From the NCBI GenBank assembly GCA_964473155.1, contig CAYYNT010000011.1:24110-88109 (forward strand): a DNA stretch of 64,000 nucleotides. Direction: 5' to 3'. The position numbers and the translations under genes are program-made. This document shows, piece by piece, positions 24,795-34,437 of this stretch (within the stretch, counting starts at the first letter, position 1; every line of letters begins with the position of its first letter). Under the pieces are notes generated by a model, which saw only the letters and a list, made by a program, of their open reading frames with translations, did not search any database and was not told the origin of the DNA. This stretch comes from JAJFUG01 sp964473155 (GTDB lineage Bacteria; Gemmatimonadota; Glassbacteria; GWA2-58-10).

Positions 24795-24996
24795 CCAGCA
24801 GTCCTGAAAGCGGTGTTGTTATTAATCGGATCCGAAACCCCGAGCGAGCTTTATTAATAATAATCCCGTCCGGTTTTCTTATCCAGTGTTAAGGATCAAA
24901 TACAGTCTGAGATATTGATTTTTCAGTTCAGGGTGAGTATGATGATGAAACATGGCCCTCAAATTTATATACTCCTAACCAATGCGAAGGTGCGGA

Positions 24997-25572
24997 ATGA
25001 AAAGCTCAGGCCTGATGACCCGAACTGTCATTCTCGGTCTGCTCGCGGAGCGGCAGATGCACGGATACGAGATCAGGAAGCGCTTGCAGGAAGACCTGGG
25101 CGAGCGGGCGGATCTCAATTTCGGTTCGATATATTACGGCCTTAAAAGTTTCGTTTCCCGCGGATGGCTTGAGCATATCCGGGATGAGGCGGTCGACGGC
25201 AACCCGGAGCGTTCGATCTACAGAATCACCCGTCAGGGCCGCGCCGAGCTGGTCAGGCTGGTGGAGAAGCTTCTGGCTGACACCTCCGCGTCCCTTCAGC
25301 CGCTGGAGACCGGACTGAATTTCATGGCCAGCCTGCCCGCGGGACGGGCGGAACAGATTCTGTCCCGGCGTTACGCTGTCCTAAAGGAAAGCTATGAGAA
25401 AGCCCTTGCCGCGGAACCGCGCGGAGATGAGCAGCCGCTGGACCGTCTTATCCGTGAATACCGTCTCTATCAGCTCGGGGCCGAGGTGCACTGGCTGAAA
25501 AACAGCCTGCCCGGGATTCATTCCGCGGGGGCCGGGGAGTTTTCCCGCAGGAAAAGCTCGATCCGCTCGTAG
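24997..25572 (+). CDS. PadR-family transcriptional regulator
   Basis: 191 residues from ATG 24997, preceded by GAAGGTGCGG; ATG 24982 is an in-frame alternative. The N-terminal winged helix-turn-helix (about 5-85) has the PadR pattern: ILGLLAERQMHGYEIRKRL, then FGSIYYGLKSFVSRGWLEHI and RSIYRITRQGRAEL. The C-terminal part (100-180) is helical and likely dimerises, as in Vir-type PadR proteins. Its 3' end overlaps the convergent alpha/beta-hydrolase gene by 55 bp. PadR proteins often repress nearby transport or detoxification genes; no operator was identified. Confidence 0.88.
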   Translation: MKSSGLMTRTVILGLLAERQMHGYEIRKRLQEDLGERADLNFGSIYYGLKSFVSRGWLEHIRDEAVDGNPERSIYRITRQGRAELVRLVEKLLADTSASLQPLETGLNFMASLPAGRAEQILSRRYAVLKESYEKALAAEPRGDEQPLDRLIREYRLYQLGAEVHWLKNSLPGIHSAGAGEFSRRKSSIRS

Positions 25573-26351
25573 TATCGTTCTCCCAGCAGAAAATTCGCAT
25601 CCAGGTGGCCGCCTCCCTCCACAGGCCACCATTGTCCGTGCCGGGCCTTGCGGGAGAGCCTCTCCCCAAGCTCGAACGGAACCACCTGGTCGGCGGTCCC
25701 GTGGATCAGAAGCACCGGCAGGTCGATTCCGGCCAGGCCTTCTTCAACCTCCCAGCGGTTTTTCATCAGCGGATATACCGGAATGAAACCGAAAATAAGC
25801 CGGGCCATGTCTTGTCCGCTGGTGAAGGCGCCCTCCAGGATCAGTGCGCGGACCGGTTTCCGGCCGGCCAGGTGCACCGCAGGAGCGCCGCCGATCGAGC
25901 GGCCGAACGCCACAATCCGGCCAGGCTCGACGCCCCGTGCTGTCAACCAGTCCCAGGCGGCGAGAGCATCCTCCCTGAACGCCTGTTCCGAGGGTTTGCC
26001 GCTCGATTGACCATAGCCGCGGTAATCGAACAGAAGGACGCCCAGCCCGCGGCGAGCGAACGGCGCAATCCATTCGAGCCGGTGGGAGATGTTGCCCGCG
26101 TTGCCGTGCAAAACAAGCAGCACCGCTTCCCGGGAGCCAGCCGGCGGGAAGAACCATCCATGAAGGCTGTCTCCGCCGGAGCGGATCAGAGCCTCCTCGA
26201 AGGTCAGTCCGAAATCGGAGGGGTACGCCTCCAGCTCACGCATGGGATGGAAAGTCAGGCGGTCCTCCAGCAGACGGACGAGCAGCGCAAGCAAAGCCAG
26301 AGCCGCCGCGAGCGAGACGGAGAAAACAAGGGCATGTTTCAGCAGGGCCAA
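25518..26351 (-). CDS. Alpha/beta hydrolase, membrane-anchored (BEM46/YfhR-like)
   Basis: 277 residues. An uncleaved N-terminal hydrophobic segment (residues 6-27) is followed by LTFHP, typical of the family. The alpha/beta-hydrolase fold has the oxyanion motif LHGNAGN (81-87), nucleophile Ser152 in GRSIGG, Asp221 in HGTADQVVP and His249 in GGGHLDAN, so the catalytic triad is complete. The substrate is unknown; relatives are esterases or depalmitoylases. The C-terminal 18 codons overlap the end of the PadR gene on the other strand. Confidence 0.88.
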   Translation of the reverse strand: MALLKHALVFSVSLAAALALLALLVRLLEDRLTFHPMRELEAYPSDFGLTFEEALIRSGGDSLHGWFFPPAGSREAVLLVLHGNAGNISHRLEWIAPFARRGLGVLLFDYRGYGQSSGKPSEQAFREDALAAWDWLTARGVEPGRIVAFGRSIGGAPAVHLAGRKPVRALILEGAFTSGQDMARLIFGFIPVYPLMKNRWEVEEGLAGIDLPVLLIHGTADQVVPFELGERLSRKARHGQWWPVEGGGHLDANFLLGERYYERIELFLRENSPAPAE

Positions 26352-26592
26352 TTCTGATTCTCCTTTTACCTGTCCATTACATATAATTTAGCTTCTTATT
26401 CCGCCCGGCGCAGCAATAATATCGACACTGAAGGACGCCATGCCGCCGCGAAGCACAAAACACTGGCCCTCCGCTGTCTGGAGAATTAATATATCATTTC
26501 GGTGATGCGATGTTTTTTCTCGCGCCTCGTTCGCTTCTGTTGCGGCTTTCCTTTAATATCCGTTCCAGACTTTTATTACTTGCGGGGGCCTA

Positions 26593-27681
26593 ATGTCCAG
26601 ACAGTCGATCGGCAGGCGTTTTTCAGGCACGGTTGCATTAATCGCGGCGCTGGCGTTCATTACGGCAGGCGGCTGCGGCTCAGAGAAGGGAGGCAGTCAG
26701 ATGACGCCGGTGTACAGCGCGCGCGTGGAAACCGATTCGGCCAGCGGCCAGCCGGTGATAGTGCTCGAACGCTCCGGGGCGCACCCGATGAGCGCCAGGA
26801 TCGCTCCGCGCTCCGGGGCGAACCTGTTCAGCCTGACTTATGACGGGAAGGAACTTCTTTACGCTAACAGCGACCTGAACCAGTTGCCGGGCTACCGGTT
26901 TGGAACGCCGGTGCTGTATCCCGCTCCAAACCGCGTGGCGAAGGGCGTGTTCAGTTTCGAGGGCCGCACATTCGACTGGGGAGTGAACGAGAAGGACCGT
27001 TTCCTGCACGCCCTCGTGCATTCCGTGCCCTGGGAGAACGAAACGCCCACGGCCACGGCGGACAAGGCCGAGGTCCTGACCTGGCTGGATTTTGTTCCCG
27101 GCACGCCGTATTACGAGAAATTCGGCTATGATCACCGTCTTAACCTGCGCTTCAGCCTGGATTCCCTGGGGATAAAGATCGAGTACGAGGTGGTCAACCG
27201 TGACTCGCTGAGCATTCCGTTCGGTTTCGCCCTGCATCCGTATTTCAATTTCATCGACGACCGCAACCGGATTCTTCTGTGCGTCCCGGCCAAGGCCCAT
27301 ATGCAGGCTGTCGACCTGATGCCGACCGGAGAACTGGAATCGCTGGACGGCAGCGTATACGACCTTCGCACCCCCACCGCCGTGGGGATGTTGAGCCTGG
27401 ATGAGGTCTACTACGGGATGGAGCCGCAGAGCCCGGCATTCATCGAGTACCAGGACAGCGGGCTTAAACTGATTCTCAAATCCTCGGCTGACTTTACGCA
27501 TATGGTGGTGTACGCCCAGCCGCAGAATCCGTTTGTCTGCGTGGAGAACCAGACCTGCTCGACCGATGCCCACAATTTGCACGCTCGCGGTCTGGCCGAT
27601 GTGGCGCATCTTTTGACCGCCCCGCCGGGGGAAGTGTTCACAGGCTGGGTCCGCTACGATATCGAACCGCTGAGCCGCTGA
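26593..27681 (+). CDS. Aldose 1-epimerase (mutarotase) family lipoprotein
   Basis: 362 residues. The lipobox ITAGGC gives a predicted lipidated Cys28. The beta-sandwich mutarotase domain spans about 45-355, with GTPVLYPAPNRV near the front, the catalytic His in FALHPYFNF and the probable catalytic Glu in VCVENQT. Family members interconvert alpha and beta anomers of sugars. An exported lipid-anchored form is unusual compared with cytoplasmic GalM and suggests work on sugars released outside. The gene is followed by a strong terminator and looks monocistronic. Confidence 0.85.
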   Translation: MSRQSIGRRFSGTVALIAALAFITAGGCGSEKGGSQMTPVYSARVETDSASGQPVIVLERSGAHPMSARIAPRSGANLFSLTYDGKELLYANSDLNQLPGYRFGTPVLYPAPNRVAKGVFSFEGRTFDWGVNEKDRFLHALVHSVPWENETPTATADKAEVLTWLDFVPGTPYYEKFGYDHRLNLRFSLDSLGIKIEYEVVNRDSLSIPFGFALHPYFNFIDDRNRILLCVPAKAHMQAVDLMPTGELESLDGSVYDLRTPTAVGMLSLDEVYYGMEPQSPAFIEYQDSGLKLILKSSADFTHMVVYAQPQNPFVCVENQTCSTDAHNLHARGLADVAHLLTAPPGEVFTGWVRYDIEPLSR

Positions 27682-27706
27682 ACAAGGGTTCCGGATGAAA
27701 AAAGGG

Positions 27707-27737
27707 GAGGGCCGGCCTGACGGTCCTCTCTTTTTTT
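27707..27737 (+). terminator. Rho-independent terminator of the epimerase gene
   Basis: An 8-bp stem (GAGGGCCG with CGGTCCTC, one G-U pair) with a 6-nt loop is followed by TCTTTTTTT, 25 nt after the epimerase stop. Confidence 0.85.
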
Positions 27738-27757
27738 GTTTTAATTGCTGCGTTTTC

Positions 27758-27786
27758 TTGACACTATGCAGGAGTTATTTTATATA
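27758..27786 (+). promoter_or_regulatory. Promoter of the EF-G-like gene
   Basis: A consensus TTGACA (27758-27763), a 17-bp spacer and TATATA (27781-27786), with the ATG 77 bp downstream at 27864. Confidence 0.8.
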
Positions 27787-27863
27787 CTTCTTTCTTGAAG
27801 ACTATCCATGGACACTTAACGAGGTATTGCGATCAAGATTATCTCACCCGGGGAGTACGATCC

Positions 27864-29954
27864 ATGAAGAACTACGATAGCAAGGATATCCGAAATGTAG
27901 CTGTACTTGGTCACGGGAGCTGCGGTAAGACCTCTCTCACCGGGGCGCTTTGTTTCGCCGCGGGCAGCTCCAAGAGGCTTGGAAGCGTTGACGAGGGCAA
28001 CAGCCTGACTGATTTCAGCGAAGACGAAATCGAACGCAAGATTTCGATCAACCTGTCCGTGGCTTTCGCGGAGTGGAACAAGGTAAAGATCAACCTGATC
28101 GACACCCCGGGTTATCTGGATTTCATCGGCGATGCGTACGCCTCGGTGCGCGCCGCCGATTGCGCTCTTATCACCGTGCACGCGATCAGCGGCGTGGAAA
28201 TCGGCACCGAGATGATGTTCCGCCTGGCCGCCGGCCGCAAGATGCCCACCGCAATTTTTATCAACATGTTGGATAAAGAGCACGCGAATTTCGAAAAAGT
28301 TCTCTCCCAGATCAGGGAAAGCTTCGAGGGCCATTTCATTCCTCTGACTATCCCGATGGGCGAGGGTGAGAGTTTCCGCGGCGTGGTGGATATCCTTCGC
28401 CGCAAAGCCTGTCTCGGCGAGCCAGGCGCTCAGAAAGGCGAGTTCAAGGCCCAGGATGTGCCGTCAGACATGGCCGGTAAGGTCGATGCGGTCTACAAGG
28501 AATTTATCGAGAGCGTGGCCGAGCTGGATGAAGCCCTGATGGAGAAGTATTTCGCCGAGGAGCCTCTGACGGACGAGGAAATCCTGGGCGCCCTGCGCAA
28601 GGGTGTGGCCGAGAGGGCTGTGATTCCCGTATTCTGCGGCTCGGCGATCAAGACCTTTGGAATAAGGCAACTCCTTGACGGTCTGGCTGAGATCATGCCC
28701 GATCCGGTTATGATGCCGCCGCGGCCATCGGTCAAAGTCGAGGGCGGGCAGGAGGTCATGATCGAGTTCAAGTCTGGCGACCCTGTCTGCGCCCTGGTGT
28801 TCAAGACAATCTCCGAATCGCATGTCGGCGAGATGAGCTATTTCCGGCTGATGTCCGGAACGATCAAGAACGGCGATGAATTGATAAACAGCAACCATGG
28901 GCAGCCGGAGCGCCTTGGACACCTGAGCATTTCGCTGGGCCGCGAGCGTATCGAGGTCGAGCAGCTCACCGCCGGTGACATCGGCGTGGTGGCCAAGCTC
29001 AAGGGCACCCATACCGGCAATACTCTGTCCGTCAAATCTCGCCTGGTCAAACTGGCCGATATCGACTTCCCCAAGCCGGTGATGAACGTGGCGATAGAGC
29101 CCAAGATCCGGGGCGAGGAAGAAAAGATAGCCGGCGGTCTGCGCAAGCTGCAGGAGGAGGACCTGACTCTGCACAGCCATTTTGACCCCACTCTCAAGCA
29201 GATGATAGTATCGGGCATGGGCGAGCTTCATCTGGATGTGGTGCTGTCGAAACTCAAGCGCAAGTTTAACGTGGAAGCGGAATACGTCAAACCGCGCATT
29301 CCTTACCGCGAAACGATCCGCAAGAAGGCGCAGGGGCAGGGCAAGTTCAAGAAGCAGTCCGGCGGACGCGGCCAGTACGGCGACTGCTGGGTCCGTCTTA
29401 TACCGATGGAGAAAGGCTCGGGCCTTGCGTTCGAGGACTGCATCGTGGGCGGAGTCATTCCCGGCAAGTTCGTTCCCTCGGTGGAGAAAGGCGTCCGCGA
29501 GGCGGCGAGCAGGGGCGTGCTGGCCGGATACCAGGTGGTGGATTTCAAGGCTGAGTGCTACGACGGGAGCTACCATACGGTGGACTCCTCGGATATCGCC
29601 TTCCAGGTGGCCGGAAGCATGGCCTTCCAGAAAGTGGTGATGGAGGCCGACCCGGTGCTGCTCGAACCGATTCAGAATGTCGAGGTGCTGGTGCCCGAGG
29701 ATTACATGGGCGACGTGATCGGCGACCTCAATTCGCGCCGCGGAAGGATCATGGGCATGACCAGCGAGGGCAGTTTCCAGAAAGTGGCGGCCAAGGTGCC
29801 GCTGGCCGAGATGTACAAGTACTCGACCTCGCTGCGCTCTATGACCCAGGGCCGCGGAATGTTCACCAGCGAGTTCTCGCATTACGAGGAAACTCCGCGC
29901 GAGGTGCAGGAAAAGGTGGTGGAGGAAAGCAAGAAGGAAAAACAGCAGGAATAG
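27864..29954 (+). CDS. Elongation factor G-like translational GTPase (EF-G2/FusA2 type)
   Basis: 696 residues from ATG 27864, with GGGGAG upstream. The GTPase domain (1-270) has a P-loop GHGSCGKTSL, switch I RKISINLSVAF and switch II DTPGYLDF. The G4 motif is NMLD (in FINMLDKEHANF), where NKxD is expected. Domains II to V follow, with GMGELHLDVVLSKL (domain III/IV) and PEDYMGDVIGDLNSRRGRIMG (domain V), both typical of EF-G. The sequence groups with the EF-G2-like paralogues, whose role is less clear than that of the main EF-G. Strong promoter and terminator of its own. Confidence 0.88.
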   Translation: MKNYDSKDIRNVAVLGHGSCGKTSLTGALCFAAGSSKRLGSVDEGNSLTDFSEDEIERKISINLSVAFAEWNKVKINLIDTPGYLDFIGDAYASVRAADCALITVHAISGVEIGTEMMFRLAAGRKMPTAIFINMLDKEHANFEKVLSQIRESFEGHFIPLTIPMGEGESFRGVVDILRRKACLGEPGAQKGEFKAQDVPSDMAGKVDAVYKEFIESVAELDEALMEKYFAEEPLTDEEILGALRKGVAERAVIPVFCGSAIKTFGIRQLLDGLAEIMPDPVMMPPRPSVKVEGGQEVMIEFKSGDPVCALVFKTISESHVGEMSYFRLMSGTIKNGDELINSNHGQPERLGHLSISLGRERIEVEQLTAGDIGVVAKLKGTHTGNTLSVKSRLVKLADIDFPKPVMNVAIEPKIRGEEEKIAGGLRKLQEEDLTLHSHFDPTLKQMIVSGMGELHLDVVLSKLKRKFNVEAEYVKPRIPYRETIRKKAQGQGKFKKQSGGRGQYGDCWVRLIPMEKGSGLAFEDCIVGGVIPGKFVPSVEKGVREAASRGVLAGYQVVDFKAECYDGSYHTVDSSDIAFQVAGSMAFQKVVMEADPVLLEPIQNVEVLVPEDYMGDVIGDLNSRRGRIMGMTSEGSFQKVAAKVPLAEMYKYSTSLRSMTQGRGMFTSEFSHYEETPREVQEKVVEESKKEKQQE

Positions 29955-29985
29955 GAATTACTCGGTATTTTCATGACATATCGAG

Positions 29986-30015
29986 CCCCCGCGGACAGGA
30001 AGTCCGCGGGGGTTT
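29986..30015 (+). terminator. Terminator of the EF-G-like gene
   Basis: A perfect 11-bp stem (CCCCCGCGGAC and its complement) with a 5-nt loop and a short TTT, 31 nt after the stop. Confidence 0.8.
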
Positions 30016-30032
30016 CACTTTCCGGTGAGAAT

Positions 30033-30066
30033 AAAAAAGGCTTTGGGATCTGCAAATCCCAAAGCC
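30033..30066 (-). terminator. Intrinsic terminator of the candidate ncRNA
   Basis: An 11-bp perfect stem (GGCTTTGGGAT with ATCCCAAAGCC) and a 6-nt loop; on the minus strand it runs straight into TTTTTT. On the plus strand no T-run follows, which fixes the direction. Confidence 0.75.
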
Positions 30067-30165
30067 TGGCTGCACAATCAGCTTCCGCGAAGAAGCCTGT
30101 CACCGGGGCGGTGACAGAGAAATGATTTGTGCAGTAACGGCCCTTTCGGGCTAATAATCTAATCG
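30039..30165 (-). ncRNA. Candidate structured non-coding RNA ending in its own terminator
   Basis: Read on the minus strand, five helices follow closely: a small hairpin GCCC-GAAA-GGGC (30151-30140) with a GNRA loop; an outer helix of 11 bp with one bulged base (30134-30123 with 30080-30070); inside it two abutting hairpins, CTGTCACC/GGTGACAG (30117-30097) and GCTTC/GAAGC (30096-30081); then an 11-bp hairpin (30066-30039) followed by six Ts (30038-30033), a proper intrinsic terminator. This is a three-way junction with almost no unpaired spacer. No minus-strand gene lies downstream, so a riboswitch is unlikely and a free-standing small RNA more likely. A weak promoter, TTGTTA-N17-TATTCC (30237-30209), may start it. 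I do not recognise a known family. Confidence 0.5.
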
Positions 30166-30375
30166 GCAAAAAAAAAGAGAACTTTAAAAATGGCTTTCAA
30201 TCCTCAGAGGAATATGTATGGTTTTAATGTGTAACAAATTTAAAAATATACAGTTATGAGAAGTGTGGCGGGCATGGGCGTACAAACGCTGTCAGCCGTC
30301 ATGGCCATACGAAACTGAACAGGCTGATAAGGAATTCATCTCTGCGCAGAGGGACAGGCAATCTGTCATAATCCC

Positions 30376-30404
30376 TTGCCAAGCGCGCCGCCTTGTGGTA
30401 AGCT
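30376..30404 (+). promoter_or_regulatory. Promoter of the ParA-like/thiD operon
   Basis: TTGCCA (30376-30381), a 17-bp spacer and TAAGCT (30399-30404). Transcription would start near 30411, which favours the TTG start at 30439 over the ATG at 30415. Confidence 0.65.
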
Positions 30405-30438
30405 CCTGTGTGCAATGTTCAATAACCAGGGAGCCGAG

Positions 30439-31179
30439 TTGAAAAAGATTGCCATACTCTCGATCAAGGGTGGCGTGGGCAAGACCACCACGACGATCAA
30501 CCTGGGGCATGGGCTTTCGCTGAACGGCCAGCGGGTGATCATGATTGACTGTGACCCGCAGAACAACCTGGCCGAGATATTCGATCTGGACCTCGGCGGC
30601 GGCGTGAGTGACCTTCTGCTGGGCCGCAAGGCCTGGATGAACGAGGTGCGCCGCAACCTTTTCGTCATCCCTTCCGGAGGGCGGGCGCTGATGGATGCGG
30701 AGTGGAAAGCGGCCACGGCGAAAAGTCGCGAATCGATCCTGGGCGAGAGCCTGGAGGACCTGGCCAACTGCGACTACGTGATCTGCGACTGCTCCAGCGC
30801 GATGAACCTGATCAACATAAACGTTCTTCATTTTGTCGATTATATAATAATACCGGTGGGCATGGACTACTTTTCGATCAGCGGTCTGAAAAACACTTTC
30901 GAGATGGTGCGGGATGTCTGCCGGACCGGGAATTCGCACCAGGTGCGGCTGCTCGGGATACTGGCCACGCAGTTCGATCTGCGCACGCGTGTCAGCCGGG
31001 AGATATACGGAGTCCTGAGCCGTCTTTTCCCCAACGAGCTGTTCAAGACCGTGATCAACGTGAACACCCGTCTGCGCGAATCCCCGGCCTACGGCAAGAC
31101 TATTTTCGAGTACGATATCACCTCGAGCGGAGCGCGCGATTATTTCAAGCTTACCTCGGAGATTCTTTCGCATGAATGA
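30439..31179 (+). CDS. ParA/MinD-like ATPase (orphan)
   Basis: 246 residues from TTG 30439, which has AGGGAG 5 nt upstream; an in-frame ATG at 30415 has none. The deviant Walker A motif is at residues 10-16 (KGGVGKT), with the signature Lys10. Walker A' is IDCDPQNNLAE and Walker B is DYVICDCSSAM. The C-terminal half is typical of the Soj/ParA group. ParA proteins position DNA or protein cargo on the nucleoid. No ParB or parS-like repeat is visible nearby, so the cargo is unknown. Its stop overlaps the thiD start, so the two are translationally coupled. Confidence 0.85.
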   Translation: MKKIAILSIKGGVGKTTTTINLGHGLSLNGQRVIMIDCDPQNNLAEIFDLDLGGGVSDLLLGRKAWMNEVRRNLFVIPSGGRALMDAEWKAATAKSRESILGESLEDLANCDYVICDCSSAMNLININVLHFVDYIIIPVGMDYFSISGLKNTFEMVRDVCRTGNSHQVRLLGILATQFDLRTRVSREIYGVLSRLFPNELFKTVINVNTRLRESPAYGKTIFEYDITSSGARDYFKLTSEILSHE

Positions 31180-31987
31180 CATGAAATGCCCGCCGCGCGC
31201 TCTCACGATAGCGGGGAGCGACTCGGGAGGCGGGGCGGGCATTCAGGCCGACCTGAAAACTTTCCAGGCTTTCGGCTGTTTCGGCATGAGCGCGGTGACC
31301 GCGCTAACGGCCCAGAATTCACAGGGCGTGCAGGGCGTGTTCAAGATACCGGCGGAGTTCGTGGCGCGGCAGATCGATTCCGTTCTCGGCGATATCGGCG
31401 CGGATGCGGTCAAGTGCGGTATGTTAGCCGACAGCGATATAATCGAGGCCGTGGCCGCGGCCCTGGAGCGCGGGGGATGTCCGCCGCTGGTGCTGGATAC
31501 GGTCCTGGTGGCCAAGAGCGGCGACCCGCTGCTCGAGGACAGGGCCGTGGAGACTATGGTCCGGCGGCTTTTCCCCCTGGCCGCGCTGGTCACGCCCAAT
31601 ATCCCGGAGGCGGAGCGCCTGACCGGCCGGAAAATAGAGGGCTGTCAGGACATGTTCGAGGCGGCGGAGCAGGTCAGGGCCATGGGCGCGCGGGCGGTGC
31701 TTCTCAAGGGCGGGCACCTTGACGGGCCGCGGCTGGTGGACATCCTGCTGCTTCCGGACGGGAGCGCGGCGCGGTATGAAAGCGAGCGTGTCGAGACCCG
31801 TCATACCCACGGTACGGGCTGCACGCTCTCGGCTGCCGTGGCTGCGGGCCTGGCCCGGGGCCTCGGGCTTGCCGCGGCGGTCGAGGCGGCCCGGCGCTAC
31901 GTGCTGAGGGGGATTCGCCTGGCGCACGCCACCGGAGCGGGCTACGGCACCCTGAGGCACGCGCCGTTCGATCCAGAGACGGACTGA
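31172..31987 (+). CDS. thiD: Hydroxymethylpyrimidine/phosphomethylpyrimidine kinase
   Basis: 271 residues; the ATG at 31172 lies 8 bp inside the preceding gene, and ATG 31181 is an alternative. Ribokinase-fold signatures: TIAGSDSGGGAGIQADLKTF for HMP binding, VLDTVLVAKSGDPLL, VTPNIPEAERLTG, VLLKGGHL and the anion-hole and Cys motif HTHGTGCTLSAAVAAG. ThiD phosphorylates HMP and HMP-P in thiamine synthesis and salvage. No other thi gene and no TPP riboswitch is in the window. A perfect bidirectional terminator follows. Confidence 0.93.
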   Translation: MNDMKCPPRALTIAGSDSGGGAGIQADLKTFQAFGCFGMSAVTALTAQNSQGVQGVFKIPAEFVARQIDSVLGDIGADAVKCGMLADSDIIEAVAAALERGGCPPLVLDTVLVAKSGDPLLEDRAVETMVRRLFPLAALVTPNIPEAERLTGRKIEGCQDMFEAAEQVRAMGARAVLLKGGHLDGPRLVDILLLPDGSAARYESERVETRHTHGTGCTLSAAVAAGLARGLGLAAAVEAARRYVLRGIRLAHATGAGYGTLRHAPFDPETD

Positions 31988-32050
31988 GATTTGGTGACAT
32001 ATTGAGTTGAATAAGCCTCGCTATTACGAATAAAATCGTTATTTGCAAAC

Positions 32051-32090
32051 AACAAACCCCCGCCCGGAGCGCTCCGGGCGGGGGTTTGTT
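32051..32090. terminator. Perfect 40-bp palindromic bidirectional terminator
   Basis: Twenty-bp arms with no loop mismatch; the left arm begins AACAAACCCCCGCCC. The run AACAAA/TTTGTT at the ends gives a T-rich tract on both strands. It sits between the convergent ends of thiD and dnaK. Confidence 0.85.
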
Positions 32091-32119
32091 CATACTGATC
32101 GCAGTGCTTCTATCGTGTA

Positions 32120-34075
<1,956 letters not shown>

Positions 34076-34370
34076 TATTCACTCTCCCTTTTCTTAAAAG
34101 AAATTTTCGAATCTCAGATATTGTTGTCGATTTCTATCGGATCAAAGAACGAAAAAAGCAATTAATATGCCACCAAAGACTTCAGAAGACCTTTTGTAAG
34201 TTATTCTTCCGTGGATGTATCAATCCCTTGAAAAACATATGGTTTGAGAGCATGATTTTTCCCGGGGCGTCTGCACACTGAATTTGAAATGGAGAAAAAT
34301 AAAAAACGCGGATTGTCTTATGCGCCAATATGGCGCACTTGAGAGGTCAATACGGCAGTTGAGGTTTTAT

Positions 34371-34399
34371 TTGACTCTATTCCGCATAAACGGTAAATT
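34371..34399 (+). promoter_or_regulatory. Promoter of the flippase-like/ispE pair
   Basis: TTGACT (34371-34376), a 17-bp spacer and TAAATT (34394-34399), 39 bp before the ATG at 34438. Confidence 0.75.
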
Positions 34400-34437
34400 G
34401 ACCCATCCAAACATATCAGACAGGAAAATTGCCGACG

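Noticed and set aside
28464..29882. 472-codon open frame opposite the EF-G-like gene
   Set aside because: Antisense to a clear EF-G; the composition is rich in His, Leu and Arg with no motif.
34076..34437. Search for a CIRCE heat-shock operator upstream of dnaK
   Set aside because: No TTAGCACTC/GAGTGCTAA pair is present.
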